Shown: positions 21,266 to 31,000 of the stretch, one piece after another
Numbering within the stretch: the stretch's first letter is position 1
Layout of the letters: each line of letters begins with the position of its first letter
DNA from: Streptomyces cyaneus
Lineage (GTDB): Bacteria > Actinomycetota > Actinomycetes > Streptomycetales > Streptomycetaceae
NCBI RefSeq assembly: GCF_004028635.1
Contig: NZ_ML138678.1
Coordinates: 1 to 64,000, forward strand
Reading direction: 5' to 3'
Length of the DNA: 64,000 nt
Program-made: the position numbers and the translations under genes
Notes under the pieces: model-generated
The model's input: the letters and a program-made list of their open reading frames with translations, nothing else
Database searches by the model: none
What the model was told of the DNA's origin: nothing

Positions 21266-24108
21266 CGACCGTCCCCCTTAGTCATTCCTTGTGCTGTGCC
21301 GCTGTGGGCGTCGTCGCCCGCGGCGTTCTCCTGGCGGCCGCGCTGCCAGCCGCGCTGGAGCGATGCCATCCGGCTGCGTACCTCGTCCGCGTCGCGCTCG
21401 ACGAGTTCCGTGCTCTCCTCGGTGCGCCGAGCGGGGCCCTGCTTGAGCTGCGGAGCCAGGCTGGCCTGTCGTACGCGCCGGGGCAGGGGACCCGAGCCTG
21501 AGCCGCTCTCCCGCTGTGCCGCAGCCGTGCTCGCAGCGGAGTGGCCGGGCCCACTCGATGCGATCGCGGCACGCCGCGTGCGCCTCGGGAGGGCTGCGGG
21601 CTCCGGCGGCTCGCCTCGGTCGTGCGCGGCGCTGGGCGGTGTGTCGGCGCGGTCGCCGATCCGGTCCTGGGCACCGGTCAGCTCGCCGCGGGGTCCAGTA
21701 CCGCGGCGACGGGTCGGCAGCGGGGCGAGGCCGTTCGGCTCAGGGCGGCTCGGGCCTGCCGAAGGCTCCGCGTCCGTCTCCTCTCGCCGGGAACGCTGCT
21801 CGGTGACCGGGCGCCCGTGCGAACTGACCAGCTTGGGCGTCCGACGGCGGGGCAGCGGGACCGGAGCGCTCACGTCGTCGTCCGTGTCGGACCGGTCCGG
21901 TCCGCCGTGGATGCCGGAGACCGGGTGTTCGCCGAGCGAGCCCGGGGCCTCGTCCTCCACATGGGCGAGAGCGCGGCGCGGGCGGAAGAGGCCGCCGCGT
22001 TCGCTGTCCTCGTCTTCGAGCGGGTCCGGGAAGTCGCTGAGCGCGTCCAGGTCGACGGGGGCCTCCAGCTCGACCGGGCCGTCCAGGAGCGAGGCGGGCA
22101 GGCCGGGCACGCGGGCCGGCACATGGGCGAGGGCGGCGCGACGCGCCTCCTCCAGCTCGGCCTCCTTCGACGGAGTGGGCCGGTCGAGACGGAACCCGAT
22201 GCCGTTGGTGTCCGGGACGTCGTCCGTGAGCAGCGCGTCAGGGATGAAGACGACGGCTGTGGTGCCGCCGTACGGCGACGGCTGCAGCGAGACCCGGACG
22301 TTCTGCCGTTGGGCGAGCCGGCTGACCACGAACAGGCCCAGCCGGTCGGTGTCGGACAGCTCGAACTCGGGCGTCTCGGCGAGCCGGAGGTTGGCGTCGA
22401 GCAGGGCGTCGGCCGCCATGCCCAGGCCTCGGTCGTGGATCTCGAGGGTGAAACCGTTGGCTACGCGCTCACCCAGGACCTGGACCGCGGTGTGCGGCGG
22501 GGAGAACACCGTGGCGTTCTCCAGCAGTTCGGCCACGAGGTGCGTGAGGTCCGCGACGGCCGGTCCGGTGACAGCGACGCGGGGCAGACGTCGGACCTCG
22601 ATGCGCTCGTAGTCCTCGACCTCGGCGACCGCGGCGCGTACGACGTCCATGAGCTGGACGGGCTTGCGCCACTGTCGGGAGGGGGCAGCGCCGGAGAGGA
22701 TCACCAGGCCTTCGGCGTGCCGGCGCATACGGGTGGTCAGGTGGTCGAGGCGGAAGAGGTCGGCGAGTTCGTCGGTGTCCTCGGTCCGGCGTTCCATGGT
22801 GTCGAGGAGGGTGAGCTGCTTGTGGAGGAGGACCTGGCTTCGGCGGGCGAGGTTGACGAAGACCTCGGCGACACCGGCGCGCAGTTCGGCCTGCTTGACG
22901 GCGGCCTCGACGGCGGCGCGCTGCAGGGTGTTGAGGGCCTGGCCGACCTCGCCGATCTCGTTCTTGTCGTATTCCAGTCGTGGGACCTCGGTCTCCACGT
23001 CGACCTGTTCGCCGGAGGAGAGGCGGCGCATCACACTGGGCAGGCGCACGCCGGATGCCTCGTGGGCCTCCAGTCGCAGCTGCCGCAGATCGCGGATGAG
23101 GCCGCGGCCGATGCGCACGGACAGGAAGAGCGAGAACAGCAGGGCGAGCAGCCCGAGGACACCGGCGACGGCGGCCTTGAGGATGACACCCATCGCGACA
23201 GGGCTGACGCGGTCCTGATAGCGGGCGCCCGCCTCGTCGTTGAGCTTGCTGAGCTCGTCGAGGACGCTGCCGGCGGCGGTGTCCCAGCTCTTGGCGTCGA
23301 CCCTGCTGGGCCTTCCTGCCTGGGACAAGATGACGGCCTGTTCGGCGACGCGCAGTGGAGCAGTGGAGGCGTTGTCCCAGAAGCGCTCGTAGCGTTCACG
23401 CTCGGACGAGGGCAGGTCCGACAGGCTGATGTCGTACATGAGGGTGCGCTGGGCCACGAGGTCGGAGACGGCGCGTATCTCTTCGCGGGACAGCTTCCCG
23501 ACCACCAGGGCGGAACTCAGCAACGCGTCCTCGCGAGAGAGCAGTTCGCGGGCGCGGGTCACGTTGAGCAGGGCGCGGGCCTGCTTGTCCATCGCCACAC
23601 TGTCGATCCCGTCGAGGGAGCCCAGCAGGGCGTAGCAGGGGTCGACGAGCCGGTTGTACAGGCCGAGGGCCTGGGAGCGGGTCACCGTTCCGTCCTCGAC
23701 GCTGCGGCGCAGGGAGTTGATGCCGTCGAAGGCGTCCAGGACGGCATTGAGACGCTCGGCGTCGCCCTCGTCCATCCCGTCGCGGACGTCGGGGTCCTTG
23801 GCGTTCTTGCGGATCTCGGCTACGGCGGCGTCGGTGGCGCTCCGGGTTTCCCGCAGCGCGGACAGTGCGTCCGAGGCCCGGCGGTCGGCGAGATAGACGA
23901 GAGCCTGGCGGCGTTCCTGCTGCAGGACACGGACGGCGTCCTCGGTGGAGTAGCCGATCTTCTCGACGAGGGACGACACCGTGAACAGCTGGGCCACACC
24001 CCGCCCCGTGAGTACCGTGGCGAAACCCCAGATCGCGGTCAGGGACACCAGCGGCACGAGAAGCAGCGCCACCATCTTCCGGCGGATCGACTTCCCGCGA
24101 AAGCGCAT
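21262..24108 (-). CDS. cvnA: Conservon sensor histidine-kinase-like protein (CvnA)
   Basis: Membrane sensor of 948 residues. An N-terminal membrane helix (KMVALLLVPLVSLTAIWGF, about 11-30) precedes an extracytoplasmic nitrate-sensor-like domain. A second helix near 310-340 is followed by a HAMP-like linker and a kinase-type ATPase domain with the N-box LLENATVFSPPHT and G-box DRGLGM. The C-terminal third is a long, Arg/Pro-rich disordered tail. No classical phosphoacceptor histidine box is obvious, as in other CvnA proteins. The ATG at 24108 follows an excellent GGGGGAGG. It is the first gene of the conservon. Confidence 0.92.
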   Translation of the reverse strand: MRFRGKSIRRKMVALLLVPLVSLTAIWGFATVLTGRGVAQLFTVSSLVEKIGYSTEDAVRVLQQERRQALVYLADRRASDALSALRETRSATDAAVAEIRKNAKDPDVRDGMDEGDAERLNAVLDAFDGINSLRRSVEDGTVTRSQALGLYNRLVDPCYALLGSLDGIDSVAMDKQARALLNVTRARELLSREDALLSSALVVGKLSREEIRAVSDLVAQRTLMYDISLSDLPSSERERYERFWDNASTAPLRVAEQAVILSQAGRPSRVDAKSWDTAAGSVLDELSKLNDEAGARYQDRVSPVAMGVILKAAVAGVLGLLALLFSLFLSVRIGRGLIRDLRQLRLEAHEASGVRLPSVMRRLSSGEQVDVETEVPRLEYDKNEIGEVGQALNTLQRAAVEAAVKQAELRAGVAEVFVNLARRSQVLLHKQLTLLDTMERRTEDTDELADLFRLDHLTTRMRRHAEGLVILSGAAPSRQWRKPVQLMDVVRAAVAEVEDYERIEVRRLPRVAVTGPAVADLTHLVAELLENATVFSPPHTAVQVLGERVANGFTLEIHDRGLGMAADALLDANLRLAETPEFELSDTDRLGLFVVSRLAQRQNVRVSLQPSPYGGTTAVVFIPDALLTDDVPDTNGIGFRLDRPTPSKEAELEEARRAALAHVPARVPGLPASLLDGPVELEAPVDLDALSDFPDPLEDEDSERGGLFRPRRALAHVEDEAPGSLGEHPVSGIHGGPDRSDTDDDVSAPVPLPRRRTPKLVSSHGRPVTEQRSRREETDAEPSAGPSRPEPNGLAPLPTRRRGTGPRGELTGAQDRIGDRADTPPSAAHDRGEPPEPAALPRRTRRAAIASSGPGHSAASTAAAQRESGSGSGPLPRRVRQASLAPQLKQGPARRTEESTELVERDADEVRSRMASLQRGWQRGRQENAAGDDAHSGTAQGMTKGDGR

Positions 24109-24529
24109 GGCCTCCCCCAGCTCAAACCCCCATTGGTCAGGGGGCACACATGTGCGTCAACAATTGGCGCGAGCCTACTACCGACGCACAAGTAACTCGA
24201 AGAGCCATCCGGAACCTGAACTTCCGCACCGGCGACGAGACATGGGGAGTTGTCCGGCCATTGCGGGAGATTGCCTCCCCTGATCCCGGGGCGCCGCCGA
24301 GGACGGATCCGGCCGGTCTCCCAGGCCAGTTGGCCAGAAATTTATCTTCCTCGGGAATCTTCGGTACGCGTCGATCGTCCTTCTCTATGGGAGATGGGGG
24401 CGGAATGAGCCACAGGAGCCGCATCCAGTCCCCGGGCGGCGTAAAACAGCGCAAGCCGGGCAGCCACTGGGGAGCCGCGTCTTCGGACACGGGGCAAGCG
24501 GTCTGCTGGCGGTGGGGAGTGACACGGTG
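24109..24529. other. Divergent intergenic region, cvnA and the 24530 gene
   Basis: These 421 bases should carry promoters in both directions. There is an AT-richer patch around 24340-24360 (AATTTATCTTCC) but no clear operator or repeat. Open frames here have no supporting start signals. Confidence 0.45.
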
Positions 24530-25177
24530 ATGGGCACGGCGGAGCGGCGCGTAGCGCCCGAGGACGAGGCGGCTGCGCGTGTGACGGCGCGGCGCGGCCC
24601 CGAAGCACTGGATCGCGACATTCCGGCGGGTGGAGGCCGAGAGACGGGTAGCCGTGATGTTCCGGCGGTCACAAGTGCGGTGACGACGGATCAGCACGAT
24701 GTTTCGGCCGGCTCCGGTGGCAAGGCAGCGACGGCCAGAAGCCTGGCCGGGGCTGCCGACGGCGGGGCGGCACCGGAGTGGTCGGCATACCGGCCGTTGT
24801 GGGTCGAGGAGCCCGCCCGGCGGCGCAGGATGCCGGATCCGGTGCGGACGGCTTCGGTGCGGGCGGTGCTGATCATCGCGGTGACGCTGATACAGGCGAT
24901 GGTGGCCTTCCTGTGCACCCTGGCGGGGTCGTGGCTGGCGTTCCCGATGGTGATCAGCAGTGTGGTCAGCACGGTGGTGGCGACCTGGGGCGCGCTCGAC
25001 GTCTGGGTGACCCGCCAGGTGTGGAACCAGCGCAATGGAGTGGTCTCGACACCGAGCAGCACAGCGCGCATCCTGCGACGCGAGCGGCGCCGGGTTCGAC
25101 GCCAGACGCGGGAGGCCGAGCGGGCTCAGGAGCGAATACGCCGACGGGGCGGGGCCAGCCAACTGTCGCACTCCTGA
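24530..25177 (+). CDS. Small conserved membrane protein, function unknown
   Basis: A 215-residue protein. The N-terminal about 95 residues are low-complexity and polar. Two adjacent membrane helices follow (RAVLIIAVTLIQAMVAFL and a following FPMVISSVVSTVVATWG segment), and the tail is strongly basic (ARILRRERRRVRRQ). ATG 24530 is preferred over GTG 24512 because GGGGAG at 24514-24519 then has proper spacing. The gene is divergent from the conservon and could be a partner of it, but nothing in the sequence proves this. Confidence 0.72.
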   Translation: MGTAERRVAPEDEAAARVTARRGPEALDRDIPAGGGRETGSRDVPAVTSAVTTDQHDVSAGSGGKAATARSLAGAADGGAAPEWSAYRPLWVEEPARRRRMPDPVRTASVRAVLIIAVTLIQAMVAFLCTLAGSWLAFPMVISSVVSTVVATWGALDVWVTRQVWNQRNGVVSTPSSTARILRRERRRVRRQTREAERAQERIRRRGGASQLSHS

Positions 25178-25226
25178 ACGTGGTTGAACGACCCAGCACC
25201 GAGGGCTGAGGAGCGGCTCCCAGGGA

Positions 25227-25261
25227 GCCTGCCGAGCCAAGCCGGGCCTGCCGAGCCAAGC
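25227..25261. repeat. Direct repeat GCCTGCCGAGCCAAGC x2
   Basis: Two exact 16-base copies, 25227-25242 and 25246-25261, lie 19 bases apart immediately upstream of a decayed gene region. This may mark the edge of a deletion or slippage event. The 25178-25445 stretch around it contains no recognisable gene. Confidence 0.7.
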
Positions 25262-25445
25262 TTGGGTCGGGCCGAGTGTCGGTCCGGGCCGCCGGGTCCG
25301 TTGAGCAGTCCCGCAGCGGCAGGCCCGAGGCCACTCCGAGGGGGCCACCCCGGACGCCGGAGTTCGACCATGATCGGCCGTGGTTGGTTGCTCCGCGGAC
25401 CAGCGCGCGCCGCGCGTGGGCGGTCCACGGAGGGGACGGCGGTCT

Positions 25446-25612
25446 TCGTACGGCTACACGCTGGGCCGCTGTGCCGCGTACGCGTGGCCGCCTGCCCTGT
25501 CCTGCCCTGGCAACTGGTGCCCCGTGCACATCGAGTACTTCGGCGAGAAGGTGCCGCCCACGTCGCCGAAGAGCCGATCTTCGACCCCGAGATGACCCGC
25601 ATCCGTCGATAG
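25446..25612 (+). pseudogene. Remnant of dimethylglycine oxidase-like GcvT C-terminus
   Basis: From 25446 the frame reads SYGYTLGRCAAYAWPPA and later VHIEYFGEKVP. After a one-base frame change near 25555-25560 the neighbouring frame gives AHVAEEPIFDPEMTRIRR and a stop at 25612. Together they spell the end of the C-terminal GcvT-type domain of FAD-dependent dimethylglycine or sarcosine-type oxidases, as I remember that family. The rest of the gene (over 700 residues expected) is missing upstream, so this is a truncated, frameshifted relic. It directly precedes a second oxidase relic. Confidence 0.72.
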
Positions 25613-25615
25613 GGG

Positions 25616-26033
25616 ATGCCGGTGTCCCGCTCCTACGACGTGATCGTCATCGACCTCGGCGGCATGGGTAGCGCCACCGCCCACCACATCTCCTCGCGCG
25701 GCCCCCTCGTGCTCGGCCTGGAGAAGTTCGGCTCGGTACACAACCGCGGCTCCAGCCACGGCGGTTCACGCAGCACCCGGCAGCCGTACTTCGAGGACCC
25801 GACGTACCTCCCGCTGCTACTGCGCGCCACGAGCTGTACGACGGGGCTGGGGGCGCCGCAGGCCGGGACACCGCCACCTCCGCGGCAGCCTTATGGTCGG
25901 ACGCTCCGGCAAGCCGACCGTCTTCGGCTCACTGCGCTCGGCCCCAACAGTGGGACTGCGGACTGCGCACGAGATGGTGGATGCCCACGCGATCCGCCGC
26001 CGCCTCCCAGCCCTCGCGTGGCGAACATGGTCG
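25616..26033 (+). pseudogene. Frameshifted monomeric sarcosine oxidase / N-methyl amino acid oxidase
   Basis: The start is intact: ATG 25616, then a Rossmann FAD motif ([20 protein letters not shown]) and [20 protein letters not shown], typical of MSOX/SolA oxidases. The frame breaks near 25825-25835: the expected HELYD follows only in the next frame. It breaks again before [17 protein letters not shown] (about 25890-25945), then [16 protein letters not shown] is recognisable. After about 26030 no further homology is seen, so the flavin-attachment region and the whole C-terminal half are missing. At least two frameshifts plus truncation rule out a working enzyme. Confidence 0.8.
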
Positions 26034-26366
26034 ACCTGATCCCGTGTCCCGCCAACGGCTTCCTGGCCAGGGTCATTGCAAGCAGCGAGCGGCAAGGGCA
26101 CGGTGCGGGCGATCGGCACCGGCGGCCACGCCTCGACCAGGGGCTTTGCCCGGCCCAAGGCATCGCACGAGATCATGTCGCGCACTCGGAGCCTCGGAGC
26201 GGCGGAGTACCACGAGGCGAAGCACATCTGGCGCAACGCCAATACCTCTCCGCAGGGGTGGTTCGCCTGACTCGCGGGTAGCAGCAGGTTCATCACCCGT
26301 CCTTGATCCCGGCTCCCCGCAACGAGCCACTCCCCTCCCTTTCCCCGGTCCCCGAGGAGTCCGCTC
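26034..26366. other. Unrecognised sequence between the oxidase relic and the permease
   Basis: About 330 bases between the last recognisable oxidase codons and the permease start. Short frames such as one giving [20 protein letters not shown] exist, but none matches a family I know. It may be scrambled remains of the oxidase or of another gene. The last 30 bases hold the permease ribosome-binding site (GAGGAG). Confidence 0.4.
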
Positions 26367-27926
26367 ATGTCGACCATGGAGCAACCAACCAGTCCACGCA
26401 GTCACGACGACGCCGAACTCGCCGAGTTCGGCTACAAACCCGAACTCAAGCGCACCCTCGGCAACTTCCACACCTTTGCCGCCGGGATCAGCTACATCTC
26501 GATCCTGACCGGCACGTTCCAGCTGTTCTACTTCGGCTACGGCAGCGGCGGCCCCGCCTACTGGTGGTCTTGGCCGATGGTGTTCGTCGGCCAGTTCATG
26601 GTTGCCCTCTGTTTTGCCGAGCTGGCCGCCCGCTATCCCGTCGCGGGCTCCGTCTACAACTGGTCGAAGAAGATAGGCAATCCGCATCTGGGCTGGCTCG
26701 CCGGCTGGATGATGTTGATCGCGTCCATAGTGTCCATCTCGGCCGTGGCGCTGGCCTACCAGTTGACGCTCCCCCAAATCTCGTCGGCCTTCCAGATCGT
26801 GGGGGACGGCACCGGCAAGTACGACGTGGCGACCAACGCGGTCATCCTGGCCGCGGTGTTGATCCTCTTCACCACCTTGGTGAACGCCTTCGGCGTCAAG
26901 TTGATGGCGAGGATCAATACGGCGGGCGTGTTCATCGAGTTGATCGCCACTGTCGTACTGATCGTCCTGTTCGCCATCCACATCACCCGCGGCCCGCAGG
27001 TGGTCATGGAGACGAACGGCACCGGTGCGGGCTACGGCACCGGATACCTGGGCGCGTTCCTTGTGGCCTCGCTGGCGTCCGCGTACGTCATGTACGGCTT
27101 CGACACGGCGTCCTCCCTCGGTGAGGAGTGCCTGGACCCGTCTCGCAACGCGCCGCGCGCCATCATCCGCGCCATCGTGGCCTCCTTCGTCCTCGGCGGC
27201 CTGATCCTGCTGCTCGCGCTGATGAGCGTCTCCAGCCTGAAGGGCGAGAAGTTGTCCACGGACGGCCTGCAGTACGTCGTGCTCAACGTCCTCGGCCCCA
27301 CGGCTGGCAAGGCGATGCTGTGGTGCGTACTGATCGCCGTGACGGTGTGCGCTCTGGCGGTCCACACGGCGGCGATCCGGCTGGCGTTCGCGATGGCCCG
27401 GGACAACAACCTGCCGGCGTCCTCACTGCTGGCGAAGGTCAGCCCTCGCTTCCAGACCCCTGTGCTGCCGACCGTGATCATCGGGGTCCTGGCCCTGGCC
27501 ATCCTGGTGGTCAACATCCGCCAGCCGCAGATCTTCACCGTCGTGACCAGCATCGGCATCATCATGATCTACCTCGCCTACCTCGGTGTGACCGCGCCGA
27601 TGCTGGTGGCGCGGCTGCGCGGCAAGTGGCGGCCCGCGGGCGACGGCAAGTTCTCCCTGGGCCGGTGGGGGCTGCTGGTCAACATCGTCGCCGTGGTGTG
27701 GGGCGCGGGCATGACGCTCAATCTGATCTGGCCGCGCGCCTCGGTCTACAACGCAACGGCCCCGTACCACTGGTATCTGCAGTGGGGCGCGGTGCTGTTC
27801 GTCACCGTCATCGCGGGCGGCGGCTTCGCCTACTACTGGTTCGTCCAGCGGCACCGGACGGGCGTCCTCGCCGAGCACAGCCTGGAGGGCGCGGCCACGC
27901 CGACCAAGGAGGTCAACTCGCCGTGA
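26367..27926 (+). CDS. APC-superfamily amino acid/amine permease
   Basis: Twelve-helix transporter of 519 residues. The N-terminal part has LKRTLGNFHTFAAGISYISI and the middle has YGFDTASSLGEECLDPSRNA, both typical of the APC amino-acid/choline transporter group. It is intact, unlike the two oxidase genes before it. The ATG at 26367 follows GAGGAG. Given its neighbours, the substrate may once have been a methylated amine such as dimethylglycine, sarcosine or betaine; this is inference. A ribosome-binding site at its end leads into a short truncated frame. Confidence 0.9.
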   Translation: MSTMEQPTSPRSHDDAELAEFGYKPELKRTLGNFHTFAAGISYISILTGTFQLFYFGYGSGGPAYWWSWPMVFVGQFMVALCFAELAARYPVAGSVYNWSKKIGNPHLGWLAGWMMLIASIVSISAVALAYQLTLPQISSAFQIVGDGTGKYDVATNAVILAAVLILFTTLVNAFGVKLMARINTAGVFIELIATVVLIVLFAIHITRGPQVVMETNGTGAGYGTGYLGAFLVASLASAYVMYGFDTASSLGEECLDPSRNAPRAIIRAIVASFVLGGLILLLALMSVSSLKGEKLSTDGLQYVVLNVLGPTAGKAMLWCVLIAVTVCALAVHTAAIRLAFAMARDNNLPASSLLAKVSPRFQTPVLPTVIIGVLALAILVVNIRQPQIFTVVTSIGIIMIYLAYLGVTAPMLVARLRGKWRPAGDGKFSLGRWGLLVNIVAVVWGAGMTLNLIWPRASVYNATAPYHWYLQWGAVLFVTVIAGGGFAYYWFVQRHRTGVLAEHSLEGAATPTKEVNSP

Positions 27927-28015
27927 GTTTCGGCGAATTCAAGCTCTACCGCCCGTCCGGCACCGTGAAGAGGGACGCGGACAGCTCGGTCACGTTGTCG
28001 GTGCGGGCCGTTTGA
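27923..28015 (+). pseudogene. Short truncated reading frame coupled to the permease
   Basis: A GTG at 27923 overlaps the permease stop as GTGA and is preceded at 10 bases by AAGGAGG, a textbook coupled start. The product would be only 30 residues and runs 26 bases into the 3' end of the opposite-strand SMC-like gene. It looks like the surviving 5' end of a lost next gene in the permease operon. It has no recognised homology and could also be chance. Confidence 0.3.
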
Positions 28016-31000
28016 ACATCCGTGTCGCCGTGATCTCGCTGTGCCCCGCTTCCCCCGCCTGGGGCTGCTGCGGCAGTCCCGGGCGGAGGTGTTCCTCCAC
28101 GCTGATGTACTTCAGTCCCGCCCTGAGGTCGGCGTCGTTGCGCAGTCGGATGACCAGCGGGAACTCTGCCAGCGCTGTCGTGTCGAACAGGCCGGTGGTG
28201 TACAGGAGTTGGACGCCGAGTGCGTCCGACACGGCTCGCTGGAGCTCCAGCAGATACGTCGCGTTGGCGCGCCCGATCGGGTTGTCCAGGAACAGTGTCC
28301 CGGCGTGCCGGTGCTTGTCGCGGCCCCGGTCGTTCGACCGTAGCGCCGCCATCGTGCAGTACAGCGCGATGGCGGCCGTGAGCAGCTGGCCACCGGAGAA
28401 CACATCGCCCATCTGTCCGACGGGCACTCGCTCGGCACGCAGCACGGCGTCCGGCTTCAGGATCTCGACGGCGACGCCCTTCGGCTGGAGCGCAGCGGCA
28501 ACACCCCGAAGCAGCAGGGACATGCCGTCCCGCCGCAGGTCGGAGTTCTTCTTCACCGCCGCCCGTGTCGCCTCGTCGATGACCTCGCCCAGCCGTTCGG
28601 TGAGCGTGGCCTGGTCGGGCTCCTCGAAGCGGATGCGCAGGAACTCCTGGCCGGACCACTCGCCGAGCCCCTCGGGCAGCCGGGAGAGCCGCTGGGCGGA
28701 CCTCAGGGTGGCCAGCGCCGACTCGACCAGGCCCCGGAGCCGGTCCACGATCGAGTCCCGGTTCCGCTCCAACTGGGCCAACTCATCGGTGAGCACGCGG
28801 AGTCGGGGCGCGAAGGCGTCCGCCCATTTCTGCGCGTGCTCGGGCAGCGCGGAGGCGGGCAGTTCGCGGATCTGCTGGCGAGCGGGGGTGCGGACCTGCT
28901 CGTAGCGCGTGGAGTTGGCGTGCCGTACGAGCACGTCACTCGCCTCGCGTACGGCGCCCTCGGCGGCGGAGAGGTCGGCGGCGCAGCCGCGCAGCGAACG
29001 GCGGGCCTCCGCGGCGGATTGGCGGGCCTCGTCGAGGCTGCCGGGGTACGGCTCGGTCTCCTCCTGCTCCTCCTCCAAGGTGTGCTCGCGCAGCAGGTCC
29101 CGCAGCATCGCGGCGATCTCGTCGAAGCCGCCGGCCGCGTCCTCGGCGGCGCGGTGCGCTTCGAGGAGCTCCGCATGTGCCTCGCGGGCCTGCGTCAACG
29201 CCTCGGTGCGGGAGGCAAGTTCGGCGGTCGCCGTGCGCAGCAGTGCCTGCGCGTGCTCGGCATCGCGCGGCTGGAGTTCCTCGGAAAGCTCGGTGTGCGC
29301 TTCGCCGTCCTCGGGAGCGTGCCGCTCGGCCTCGCCGCGCAGCCGGCCGAGTTGCTCGCTCGCGCTGGACATGCGGGTCTCCAGGAGCTGGACCAGCTCC
29401 TCCGCGCGCGCGGCGGCCGCTTGCCGGGAGGGCCCGTCGGAGCCGTCGGGTGATTGAAGGAGCTGTTCGGCCCGGGTACGGACCTTGTTGCTGAGCCGGT
29501 CGAGTTCCGCGCGCGCCGCGCTCTCGTCGCTCTCCGCGCGGGCCTGCTCGGCGCGCAGATCGGCGCCCACACCGACCTTCTCGTACACCTGGGAGGCGGC
29601 CCGGTACGCCTCACGCAGGGCGGGCAGGGACGCCTTCGGGGCGTCGGCGCCCGTGTCCGGTACGTCGTCCGGGGCGCCCGCGATCTCCGAGCGCTCGGCG
29701 CGCAGGGCGCGCGCGGTGCGGCGCGCGTCGTCGGCGGCGCGCTGGGCGGCACGGCGGTCCTCGTCGGCGGCGCGGGCCCGTTCCAGGCAGGTCTGGGCGC
29801 GGGCCTCGGACTCGGTGGCTTCGTCGGCGAGTTCACGCAGCTTGACCTGCCAGCCGGCCCGCTCGCGCAGCCGGAAGGCCAGCCCGGCCAGGGCGTCTGC
29901 GGCGCGCCGCGCCTTCTGTGCGGCCTCCTGCCGCTCGTCGCGCACCTGGGCGGCCTCGGCGGCGGCTTCGTCAGCCTCGGCCCGTACTGTCCGCGCCTCG
30001 GCCAGCTCGGCCTCGGACTCCTCGGCGAACGCGCGCGCCTCCCGGGCCGCCTGCGCCAGCTCGACCAGCCGCCCGGCGGGACAGCCGGTCCGCCACGAGG
30101 CGAGCCGTGCCGCCAGCTCTCGGTCCTTGCCGAGCCGCGCGGCGAGCGTGCGGATCTCCTCGTCCCGCTCGGTCGCCCGGGCGCGCAGCGCCTGCCGCTC
30201 CTCGTCGGCGGCATGCTCGTCGTGCATGGCGGGGTTCGGCGGTACGAGGAACACGTCGGGAGAGGGGCCGTGCTGGGAATCCGGCGCCGGGGTCGGAGCG
30301 AGCAGGGCGGCTGCCGTACCGACCGCCACGGCCGACCGGGGCAGCAGTGCGGCGTCGCTCAGCACCTCGCGGGCACGCGCATGCGTGTCGGGGTCCGTGA
30401 TGATCACGCCGTCGACCAGTTCGGGTCTGGCGGCCAGCACGCGCGCGTGGTCGGTGGGGTCGACCGCCTGGGCGAGGTAGCGCCAGCCCGGCAGCGCGGG
30501 GATGCCCTGCTCGCCGAGGAACTCCACGGTGGCCAGCACGTCAGGGCCGGGCGGCAGCAGCCCGCCGTCACCGAGCGCGCCGAGGATCCGGGCGTCGTCG
30601 GCGGCTGCCGTACGCAGGTCGAAGAGCTGCCGCTCGGCGGTGGAGACGCCGTCGTCGAGCAGCTCGCGCAGTTCGTCGGCGAAGCGGTCGAGTTCCTCAG
30701 GCGTGAGGGTGCCGTCGGTGAGGGGGTGGGAAGCGTTGGGGTCGGCGGGCCCTCCGGCGCCGGCGCTGCCCGTCCGGGCGCGCGACGCCGTGTCGGAGCC
30801 GGTCCGCAGGTCGTCCCCTGCGGCCGCCGCCCCGGCCTGGGCATCGACCGCCCTGCCGGACTCGCCGTCCCCTCCCGCCCGGGGCGCGGGCACTACGGCC
30901 CGCTCCGCGCCCGAGGTTGACGGCAGGCTCAGCAGCTCGGCCAGCCGCTCCTCCCCCGCCAGCGCCTCGGCGAGGCGCTGTTCCGCCTCGTACGACCGCT

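Noticed and set aside
25178..26366. Insertion sequence or transposase as the cause of the decayed locus
   Set aside because: No transposase fragment, terminal inverted repeats or target duplication were seen; only a short direct repeat.
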